Shown: piece by piece, positions 1 through 5,305 of the stretch
Layout: each line of letters opens with the position of its first letter
Numbering within the stretch: position 1 is the first letter of the stretch
Origin: Bacteroidota bacterium
Lineage (GTDB): Bacteria > Bacteroidota > Bacteroidia > NS11-12g > UBA955
Assembly (NCBI GenBank): GCA_947460045.1
Contig: CANHGC010000073.1
Coordinates: forward strand, 1 to 7,377
Direction of reading: 5' to 3'
Length of the DNA: 7,377 bases
Translations under genes and position numbers: made by a program
Notes under the pieces: generated by a model
What the model was told of the DNA's origin: nothing
The model's input: the letters and a program-made list of their open reading frames with translations, nothing else
Databases searched by the model: none

Positions 1-306
1 AACATCGCCCTGTCATGGCATCGCCCCAAATACCAATTCTCAGTGAATACGCAGCTGGTGGGACTTCGTTACATCCAAACCGATAACCTTGCGAGCTTGC
101 CCGCTTATGCCTTGGTGAACGCACAATGGCGCTATCCCGCTGTGTTGACCAAAAAAGGTGTGGTATTTGACGTGGGACTTCAAACACAAAACCTCACCCA
201 AACTTCGTATTTCAGCATGCCCGGTCGACCGATGCCTGGAAGGAGTGTGCAGTTTACCCTTTGGATTCAAACAGTGTCGAAATCTCACGCCAAAACAGTT
301 AACTAA
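1..306 (+). CDS. TonB-dependent outer-membrane receptor, C-terminal end (partial, BtuB-like by context)
   Basis: The frame is open from the first base and ends with TAA at 304-306, leaving the last 101 residues of a larger protein. Alternating polar and hydrophobic stretches (for example the runs around VNAQWRYP and VVFDVGLQTQNLT) are typical of the last transmembrane beta-strands of a TonB-dependent receptor. The segment YFSMPGRPMPGRSVQFTLWI (residues 70-89) matches the usual end of this family, where a Y..MPGR..P.R.. stretch precedes the closing strand. Such receptors import large ligands across the outer membrane using TonB energy. The two genes downstream belong to families found next to cobalamin receptors, which points to vitamin B12 as the ligand; that is inference. 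An oddity is about 11 residues after the last strand (TVSKSHAKTVN), whereas these barrels usually end on an aromatic residue. The plug domain, TonB box and promoter lie outside the window. Confidence 0.82.
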   Translation, partial: NIALSWHRPKYQFSVNTQLVGLRYIQTDNLASLPAYALVNAQWRYPAVLTKKGVVFDVGLQTQNLTQTSYFSMPGRPMPGRSVQFTLWIQTVSKSHAKTVN

Positions 307-350
307 ATATTCATCAAATCATTGGGAAGCAAATCAATAAAAATCATAAT

Positions 351-1379
351 ATGAAAAAATACATCATCGCAATCGCAGTTTCATTGGCCAGTTTACAAGG
401 CGTGAATGCTCAAGAGGTAAGGCAAGGATTCGAGACGGTTCCTCTGGATTCTGGCGAAGTAATCAATGGTAAGAATGGAGAAAAGTCCTTCGATATTTTG
501 GGGGCTGTACCCAATTATGTGCTAAAAATGCCCATGCAATATGATACTTCTTGGGGTGGGTATTGGTCTGGCGGTTGGGCGATATCCAAAAAAATTGATG
601 GTTCCTCAGGTCCATCCGATTTCTCAAAACACCTGTATTGCGCTAAACCAGGTTACGGCGCAGAACCATTTTATCAAGGTCAGCACCTCGGCAAGACCTT
701 CGCCGTTGGCATGAATGGCGCTTACTGGCTTCAACAATCTCGTGCAAACGAAGGCGTAATGTCTTTTTATGTGACCAATTCAACCTATGCCTACAATTCC
801 ATGAAAAATGGCGACAATTTTGCCAAGAAATTTGGGGGTGCCTCGGGCAATGATGCCGACAGTTTCGTGCTCAACATCCAATTCTTCGTGGATACCAATT
901 TGGTCGCGAATAAAAAGGTGGTTTTGGCAGATTATCGCTTTTCGGATAACAGCAAAGACTATATCCTTGACTCTTGGCAAATCGTGGATCTGCCCACCTA
1001 TTTTCCTGCAGGATTCGTAGACAGTATCTCTTTTGAGTTGCAAAGTTCAGACAATGGTCAGTTTGGTATGAATACCCCGGGTTTCTTCTGCGTGGATCGA
1101 ATTGTTTGCGGACATTGGTTGGGCACTAAACAACAAACCAAGATTGCGGCTCAGGTATATCCCAATCCGGCCACTGATGTCTTGCAACTACAATGCGGTT
1201 CACAAATCAGCCATGTTGAAGTATACAATGCACTTGGGCAGTCGGTGAATGTGAATAACATCAAGAATTTGGGTGCGAAGTCAGTGGATTTAAACGTAGC
1301 TCATTTGGCAACAGGTAGCTATTGGATCAAAGCGCATACCCAGCAAGGTGTGGTATCAACCCCCTTCGTAAAACAATAA
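351..1379 (+). CDS. Secreted DUF4465 protein with type IX secretion (type A) sorting tail
   Basis: This 342-residue protein has a signal peptide (residues 1-20, MKKYIIAIAV..., likely cut after VNA). A DUF4465 domain spans roughly 44-256, recognised from VTNSTYAYNSMKNGD (141-155) followed by FAKKFGG, LADYRFSD (192-199), and SSDNGQFGMNTPGFFCVD (232-249). Residues about 267-342 form a Por-type C-terminal sorting domain: VYPNPATDVLQL, VEVYNALGQSV, LATGSYWIKA, then a short hydrophobic end. That tail sends proteins through the type IX secretion system to the cell surface or outside. DUF4465 genes commonly sit beside BtuB-type receptors and DUF5074 propellers, and I think related gut proteins (BtuH-like) bind vitamin B12; I cannot confirm that this one does. 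It starts 44 bases after the receptor and ends 7 bases before the propeller gene, so one transcript is likely. The A-rich leader has no clear Shine-Dalgarno, as is common in Bacteroidota. Family call is firm; ligand is inferred. Confidence 0.88.
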   Translation: MKKYIIAIAVSLASLQGVNAQEVRQGFETVPLDSGEVINGKNGEKSFDILGAVPNYVLKMPMQYDTSWGGYWSGGWAISKKIDGSSGPSDFSKHLYCAKPGYGAEPFYQGQHLGKTFAVGMNGAYWLQQSRANEGVMSFYVTNSTYAYNSMKNGDNFAKKFGGASGNDADSFVLNIQFFVDTNLVANKKVVLADYRFSDNSKDYILDSWQIVDLPTYFPAGFVDSISFELQSSDNGQFGMNTPGFFCVDRIVCGHWLGTKQQTKIAAQVYPNPATDVLQLQCGSQISHVEVYNALGQSVNVNNIKNLGAKSVDLNVAHLATGSYWIKAHTQQGVVSTPFVKQ

Positions 1380-1386
1380 TCTTTTC

Positions 1387-2460
1387 ATGAATTCATTTGG
1401 TCTTGCCCCCCAATTATCTAAAAATCACGCGGTTAAAGCATGGTTGTGTTGTTTGTTTTTGCCATCGCTGATTCTATTGCAGAGTTGCGAAGATCAAGTG
1501 ATCGGCCCGCCGTTGGTAGGCCCGCTGGGCGATGATCGCGTGGCTGTGCTCTGCGAAGGCAATTTCATGTGGGGGAATGCCAAGCTCGACGTGATTTCAA
1601 CGGATTCATCGGGTACGAAAATTTGGAACAATGCGTTTGAAGCAGTAAATAATAAGCCCATTGGCGATGTGTTGCAAAGTGCTTTGGTGGCAGGGAACAA
1701 CCTGTTTTTATCGGTCAATAACAGCGGAAAAGTACTGTCCATCGATCCCGTATCGCTCAAACAAACCAAATCGAACAATACCCTGAAATCGCCCCGAAAC
1801 CTGCTGATGGTTGGCGGTCAATTGTGGGTGAGCGACCTGTATGCCAATAAAATTAGTGTGCTAGACACATCGAACCTGAAAACGGTGAAGGAGATTGTTG
1901 TCCCCGGATGGACGGAAAACATGGTGCTTTGGGGCGATTATGTGGCCGTGGCGGCGTACAAAGGGGAGGTGCTGTTGGTGAATCCCACCACGCAAGTGAT
2001 TGAACGCACGCTGAAAGTGGATTCTGGCGCATTGCATTTGGCGGTGGATGCCGCACTGCAGTTGTGGGTGGGCTGCTCGTTGAACGGGAAATCGTCGCTG
2101 TCGGCATTTGCACTTGGGCAAATTGATATTGTGGAAGTGGCGCATTGGAAAATGACGGGCGATTTGGGCAGCATACAGCTATCACGCAATGGCGGAACCC
2201 TGTTTGTGTCGCGCAAGAATAAGTTGTACTCGTTTCGTGCCGATGCCGCATCCGAAGCCAATATGGCGGTGTTGATTGAGCCGAGTGTGACGCAACTCTA
2301 TGGTTATTACTATGATGCAGTGTCGAATACGTTCTATTTCGCCGATGCCAAAGACTATGTGAGCAATGGTTCTGTTGTGCGATGTCCGATGGATGATCTG
2401 AAGAAAACGACGGTGATTACTACCGGTGTGAACCCTTCCGGCTTTGTGCGTTTGCCCTAA
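1387..2460 (+). CDS. Surface lipoprotein beta-propeller, DUF5074/YncE-like (BtuG-like B12-binding candidate)
   Basis: This 357-residue protein begins with a signal peptide ending in a lipobox, LLQSC, with Cys34 as the lipidated residue. The next two residues are acidic (E35, D36), in line with the lipoprotein export signals that send Bacteroidota lipoproteins to the cell surface. The mature part looks like a YncE-type beta-propeller. Family marks are VLCEGNFMWGNAKLDV (54-69), NNKPIGDVLQS (88-98), repeated short strands such as LWVSDLYANKISVLD (136-150) and GEVLLVNPTTQVIERTLKV (173-191), and the closing GVNPSGFVRLP. In gut Bacteroides, BtuG is a propeller of this kind that binds B12 very tightly and caps the BtuB receptor. 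The neighbouring receptor and DUF4465 gene support the same role here, but binding is inferred. The n-region before the hydrophobic core is long (about 17 residues), and I see no better ATG downstream. Seven bases separate it from the previous gene. Confidence 0.83.
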   Translation: MNSFGLAPQLSKNHAVKAWLCCLFLPSLILLQSCEDQVIGPPLVGPLGDDRVAVLCEGNFMWGNAKLDVISTDSSGTKIWNNAFEAVNNKPIGDVLQSALVAGNNLFLSVNNSGKVLSIDPVSLKQTKSNNTLKSPRNLLMVGGQLWVSDLYANKISVLDTSNLKTVKEIVVPGWTENMVLWGDYVAVAAYKGEVLLVNPTTQVIERTLKVDSGALHLAVDAALQLWVGCSLNGKSSLSAFALGQIDIVEVAHWKMTGDLGSIQLSRNGGTLFVSRKNKLYSFRADAASEANMAVLIEPSVTQLYGYYYDAVSNTFYFADAKDYVSNGSVVRCPMDDLKKTTVITTGVNPSGFVRLP

Positions 2461-2479
2461 GTTAGTTTTACTATCTTTG
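2452..2479 (+). promoter_or_regulatory. Possible Bacteroidota-type promoter for the permease-glycosyltransferase pair
   Basis: TATCTTTG at 2472-2479 fits the Bacteroidota -7 consensus TAnnTTTG exactly. A TTG at 2452-2454 lies 17 bases upstream, within the usual spacing for the -33 element. The start site would fall only a few bases before the ATG at 2490, giving an almost leaderless transcript. The site overlaps the hairpin at 2454-2484, so the two readings compete. It would separate the envelope genes from the B12-type genes. Confidence 0.3.
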
Positions 2480-2484
2480 AGGGC
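2454..2484 (+). promoter_or_regulatory. Imperfect intergenic hairpin over the propeller gene stop codon and the permease ribosome-binding site
   Basis: Reading the RNA, 2454-2466 can pair with 2470-2484 around a three-base loop (2467-2469). GCCCT (2454-2458) pairs with AGGGC (2480-2484), AAG (2459-2461) with CTT (2475-2477), and TAGT (2463-2466) with ACTA (2470-2473). That makes 12 pairs with one T-T mismatch and a two-base bulge (2478-2479). The stem contains the upstream TAA stop and the GAGGG that lies six bases before the permease ATG. It has no T-run after it, so it is a poor intrinsic terminator. It could limit translation of the permease or protect an mRNA end. Pairing is seen; function is inferred. 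Confidence 0.45.
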
Positions 2485-2489
2485 GAGAA

Positions 2490-4010
2490 ATGAAGTGGAA
2501 TTTCCTGAAGTTGAAAAAGGTTGATATCCTGTTGCTGCGGTCCTATGTAGGTCCGTTTGCAGTTACTTTTTTCCTGAGTATGTTTCTCTTTTTGATGCAA
2601 TTTCTTTGGAAATACATCGATGAGTTGGTGGGCAAAGGGATTTCTACCGACATCCTGGCGAAGTTGATTTTCTATTCATTGGCTGATTTGGTTCCGATGG
2701 CGATGCCGCTCACAATCATGGTGGCGGGCTTGATGACTTTCGGGAATTTGAGTGAGAGTTTTGAGCTGGTTGCCATGAAAAGCAATGGGATTTCTTTGTT
2801 GAGAGCGCTGAGGCCCATTTTTATTTTGATGTGCTGCTTGGCGGTCATGAATTTTTTGTTCTTGAACTATGTGATTCCCAAAGCCAAATTGGAACAGGCA
2901 GCGATGATGATAGATGTTCGACAAAAGAAGCCCACGTTTAACATCGCCGAAGGCATTTTTTATCACAACATTGAGGGGTTCGCCATTCGCGTGGGCAAGA
3001 AGGAAAAAGACAATCAAACCGTGAGGGATGTCTTGATTTATGAGTATAAAAAAGACGACAGCAAGCGATTGAATGTGCTGCGGGCCGATTGGGGAACGAT
3101 GATATTGAGTGCGGATCAAACCGTGTTGAATTTTACTTTATACAATGGTGTGAGGTACGAGGAGATGACCAACGCGCCGGAGTATCGCAAAACGCATCCG
3201 TTTAATCAGATGTACTTTGAAAAACAACGGATTCAAATTGATTTGTCGAGCTTGGATTTTCAATTCACAGACCGCGATTTGATTGCCAGTGATTATCGGT
3301 TGCAAAACGTGAGTCAATTGCTGAAAGAGATAGACACATTCAACATGAAATGTGGGGTGCTTCGGGCCGATAATTCCAAGTATTTGGGCAAGTACATACA
3401 TGTGCCTGGCGTGATGGATAGAGATACCAATCTCTTGAAATATCAGCGGAATTCATTGGCGTTTTCGCCGTTGAAAGAATCCCAAATCATCAAGAATTAC
3501 CCCCAAGAGCAGCGGGCAACGATTGTTGCTGCGGCGGTGAACCACGCACGGAGTGTGAAGGGAACGGAGGAAGGGTTGTCTACCAGTTTAGAATTTGAAG
3601 AAACCGATGTGGATTTGTACCGGAGCGAGTTGCACAAAAAGTTTGCGTTCTCCATTTTGGTGATTCTGTTGTTTTTGATTTCAGCGCCGTTGGGTGCGAT
3701 CATCCGCAAGGGTGGGATAGGGATGCCGCTGGTGATTTCAGTGATTTTGTTTGTGTTGTTTTATGCGGTGAATTTGACCGGTGAAAAAATGGGCAAAGAA
3801 GGCATTGTGCCGGTGTGGATTGGCAGTTGGATGAGCTCGATGTTGCTGTTGCCAATTGGTTTGGTGATTACTTATCGGGCGAGCATCGATAAGAGTTTCC
3901 AGGGCAGCAATCCGCTGATGAATGGCCTAAAGGCTTTGGTGTTGCGTTTGAAAAAGAAGGGGCCGGTGAAGGGTTTGGTGGAGGTGAGATCTTTGGAGGA
4001 CGAGCGATGA
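2490..4010 (+). CDS. LptF/LptG-family lipopolysaccharide export permease (YjgP/YjgQ family)
   Basis: This 506-residue membrane protein has six predicted transmembrane segments, three at each end: about 20-41, 57-84, 103-128, then 384-404, 411-430 and 441-462. Between them lies a long periplasmic part (about 135-380): beta-rich first (140-260, the jellyroll region of the family), then more helical and charged (261-375). Family marks are the N-terminal LRSYVGPFAVTFFL, the SESFELVAMKSNGIS segment (88-102) in the cytoplasmic loop that in known members docks on LptB, and SELHKKFAFSILV (379-391) leading to APLGAIIRKGG (399-409). The family takes lipopolysaccharide from the outer leaflet of the inner membrane and, with LptB, passes it to LptC and LptA. 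At 506 residues it is longer than the E. coli proteins (about 360), the extra length lying in the periplasmic part. I cannot say whether it acts as LptF or LptG. Its stop overlaps the next gene's start. Confidence 0.9.
   Translation: MKWNFLKLKKVDILLLRSYVGPFAVTFFLSMFLFLMQFLWKYIDELVGKGISTDILAKLIFYSLADLVPMAMPLTIMVAGLMTFGNLSESFELVAMKSNGISLLRALRPIFILMCCLAVMNFLFLNYVIPKAKLEQAAMMIDVRQKKPTFNIAEGIFYHNIEGFAIRVGKKEKDNQTVRDVLIYEYKKDDSKRLNVLRADWGTMILSADQTVLNFTLYNGVRYEEMTNAPEYRKTHPFNQMYFEKQRIQIDLSSLDFQFTDRDLIASDYRLQNVSQLLKEIDTFNMKCGVLRADNSKYLGKYIHVPGVMDRDTNLLKYQRNSLAFSPLKESQIIKNYPQEQRATIVAAAVNHARSVKGTEEGLSTSLEFEETDVDLYRSELHKKFAFSILVILLFLISAPLGAIIRKGGIGMPLVISVILFVLFYAVNLTGEKMGKEGIVPVWIGSWMSSMLLLPIGLVITYRASIDKSFQGSNPLMNGLKALVLRLKKKGPVKGLVEVRSLEDER
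3995..4000 (+). promoter_or_regulatory. Strong Shine-Dalgarno site for the glycosyltransferase
   Basis: GGAGGA lies six bases before the ATG at 4007, inside the end of the permease gene. This is the clearest ribosome-binding site in the window and supports ATG 4007 as the start. The ATGA overlap (4007-4010) suggests coupled translation. The surrounding coding strand is very G-rich, so the match could be partly chance. Confidence 0.45.
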
Positions 4011-5245
4011 GGTTGTTGGTTGTGGGGAATCGGGTGCCTTGGCCGTTGCACGATGGCGGGGCGATAGCTACCTATGGGATGTTGCGGTCGTTGGTGGAGA
4101 ATGGTGCGGAGGTGGATTTTTTCACGTTTAATACAAAAAAACACTTTGCGGAAAACGCAACCATAGAAAAGTATTTTGGATTTTGTAAGGTACACACGGT
4201 GTTTTTGGATGCAGGGTTGAAGCCTTGGAAGATGCTGTGGAACCTTATGTTTGGGGGGAGTTACCACATGGAGCGATATGTGAGTAAAGAGGGGGTTGAT
4301 AAACTTCGGGATTTGATGAGTATGCATCGTTACGATGGTATTTTGTTGGAAGGATTATATTCTGTGCCAGTGTATGTTGAGGCGGCCGGGGCCGCCTCAA
4401 CATACAGTACGCCAGTGGCGTACCGCTCCCACAATTTGGAATACCAAATTTGGGAGCGCCTGGCTACCACATCAAAAAATCCCTTCAAAAAATGGTACCT
4501 GGGCATTCAATCGAACCGGTTGAAAAAATACGAATTGCAATCCTGGCTGAAATTTCAAGCCATCGTACCCATCGTACCCACCGATGAAATCGCCATCAAA
4601 AAACACCTGGAAGCCACGCGAGAAAAATCAACCAGTAAAAATATTCCCGCCATACATACCTATCAGCCCGGTATTGCCATAGAAAGGCCCTTTGCATTCA
4701 TACATCAACCCTTGTCTTTGTTTCACATCGGCTCCATGGAATGGCAAGCCAACGAACAAGGTGTGATGTGGTTTCTTCATAAAGTTTGGCCCTTGCTGCT
4801 GAATAAACTGCCGCAAGCCAAGTTTCATTTGGCCGGGAAAGGACTCAATCCGCAAGACCCCCGTTTTTTTCAAACTGGGGTGGTGAATCATGGTGAAGTG
4901 CCCAATGCCGAAGATTTTATGCACCAACACGGCATCATGATTGTCCCCATCCAAGCAGGGTCTGGCATCCGCATCAAATCTCTAGAAGCCATGGCGTTGG
5001 GGGTTCCAATTGTATCGACCTCGGTGGGTGCACAAGGCCTTTCGGTTACATCAGGCGCCGAGATGTACATCGCCGATCAACCCCAAGCCTTTGCCGATGC
5101 CGTTGTTCAATTGCTTACCCACCCGGCAATGGCCCAAACCCTCACTCAAAATGCCAGAGGCTATGTGGAAACCCACCACAACCTCAAGCGAAATACGGCT
5201 GATTTGTTGACATTCCTCCGCCAACTGAAGTCTACCGGGGCTTGA
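4007..5245 (+). CDS. GT-B fold glycosyltransferase (family 4 type)
   Basis: This 412-residue cytoplasmic enzyme probably moves a sugar from a nucleotide-sugar donor to a glycan or lipid acceptor. The N-terminal acceptor domain begins MRLLVVGNRVPWPLHDGGAI, with the glycine-rich GGAIATYG loop at 17-24, and carries YRSHNLEYQIWERLA at 139-153, a conserved stretch in this group. The C-terminal donor domain shows FHIGSMEWQANEQGVMWFL (239-257) and VPIQAGSGIRIKSLEAMALG (303-322), where E317 in the LEAMA segment is the expected donor-binding glutamate, followed by VPIVSTSVGAQGL. Length is normal for the family. It overlaps the LptF/G-type permease by 4 bp, so a role in lipopolysaccharide or another envelope glycan is likely; donor and acceptor cannot be read from sequence. 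Odd feature: codons 122-151 carry three abutting palindromes, and base composition changes from G-rich to C-rich there, while the frame and conserved motifs continue without a break. Confidence 0.88.
   Translation: MRLLVVGNRVPWPLHDGGAIATYGMLRSLVENGAEVDFFTFNTKKHFAENATIEKYFGFCKVHTVFLDAGLKPWKMLWNLMFGGSYHMERYVSKEGVDKLRDLMSMHRYDGILLEGLYSVPVYVEAAGAASTYSTPVAYRSHNLEYQIWERLATTSKNPFKKWYLGIQSNRLKKYELQSWLKFQAIVPIVPTDEIAIKKHLEATREKSTSKNIPAIHTYQPGIAIERPFAFIHQPLSLFHIGSMEWQANEQGVMWFLHKVWPLLLNKLPQAKFHLAGKGLNPQDPRFFQTGVVNHGEVPNAEDFMHQHGIMIVPIQAGSGIRIKSLEAMALGVPIVSTSVGAQGLSVTSGAEMYIADQPQAFADAVVQLLTHPAMAQTLTQNARGYVETHHNLKRNTADLLTFLRQLKSTGA
4371..4406. repeat. Perfect palindrome 1: 17-bp arms, 2-base centre
   Basis: TGTATGTTGAGGCGGCC (4371-4387) is the exact reverse complement of 4390-4406, with GG (4388-4389) between them. 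It lies in the glycosyltransferase gene and encodes the YVEAAGAASTY stretch, a variable linker in this enzyme family and by rough comparison a few residues longer than usual. A perfect match of this length is far beyond chance in 7.4 kb. It could form a stable DNA cruciform or RNA hairpin. Confidence 0.95.
4407..4423. repeat. Perfect palindrome 2: 8-bp arms, 1-base centre
   Basis: GTACGCCA (4407-4414) is the exact reverse complement of TGGCGTAC (4416-4423), centred on G4415. It begins on the base after palindrome 1 ends and stops on the base before palindrome 3 starts. It encodes residues around TPVAY of the glycosyltransferase. Confidence 0.9.
4424..4458. repeat. Near-perfect palindrome 3: 15-bp arms with one bulged base
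   Basis: CGCTCCCA (4424-4431), a bulged C (4432) and AATTTGG (4433-4439) pair with CCAAATTTGGGAGCG (4444-4458) around the four-base loop AATA (4440-4443). It encodes the conserved RSHNLEYQIWER motif of the enzyme, so it cannot be a simple insertion: its codons happen to, or have come to, spell a palindrome. Confidence 0.9.
4459..4524. repeat. Two weaker hairpins continuing the palindrome array
   Basis: In RNA, CCTGGCTACCA (4459-4469) can pair with TGGTACCTGGG (4493-4503) with two G-U pairs and one mismatch, around a 23-base loop. TTCAATCG (4506-4513) can pair with CGGTTGAA (4517-4524) with one G-U pair and the loop AAC. Within the first loop TCAAAAAAT occurs twice (4472-4480, and 4486-4494 running into the right arm). 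The first hairpin abuts palindrome 3. Each is weak enough that chance is possible. Confidence 0.4.
4561..4580 (+). repeat. Short tandem repeat, 9 bp x 2
   Basis: CATCGTACC is repeated head to tail at 4561-4569 and 4570-4578, and CA continues the unit. It encodes IVPIVP in the glycosyltransferase. It is consistent with a small local duplication; it is in frame and does not disturb the gene. Confidence 0.7.
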
Positions 5246-5270
5246 AAATGTCATATAATAGCCCAATCAT

Positions 5271-5301
5271 TTGGGGTTATGAACTTTGTGGGTGAATTTT
5301 G
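5271..5301 (+). promoter_or_regulatory. Weak possible promoter for the M48 peptidase gene
   Basis: In the 60-base gap after the glycosyltransferase, GAATTTTG (5294-5301) matches seven of the eight positions of the Bacteroidota -7 window (TAnnTTTG, first T missing), with TTG (5271-5273) 20 bases upstream. The start site would be at or next to the ATG at 5306. This is a weak match and the gene may instead be read from upstream. Confidence 0.18.
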
Positions 5302-5305
5302 AACC

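Noticed and set aside
307..350. Riboswitch or hairpin between the receptor and the DUF4465 gene
   Set aside because: Only 44 AT-rich bases with a five-pair A-T stem are present, too short for a cobalamin riboswitch; such an element would be expected upstream of the receptor, outside the window.
1853..2261. Overlapping minus-strand open frames of 94 to 132 codons
   Set aside because: They sit opposite the DUF5074 propeller gene, which has clear family motifs; their Pro/His/Ser/Arg-rich translations look like shadows.
3872..4327. Minus-strand open frame of 151 codons
   Set aside because: It lies opposite two well-supported genes, has His/Pro/Lys-rich content typical of a shadow frame, and has no recognisable domain.
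4325..4337. CATCGT/ACGATG dyad as a fourth member of the palindrome array
   Set aside because: Six-bp arms with a one-base centre are expected by chance occasionally, and it is 33 bases from the abutting set.
4371..4406. Integron attC site or replication dif site
   Set aside because: The palindrome holds CAAC and GTTG but not the RYYYAAC/GTTRRRY core pair, no integrase or cassette is nearby, and a dif site would not be expected within a conserved reading frame.
5258..5280. Intrinsic terminator after the glycosyltransferase
   Set aside because: ATAGCCC and GGGTTAT can pair over seven positions (one G-T) with a nine-base loop, but no T-run follows and the stem is weak.
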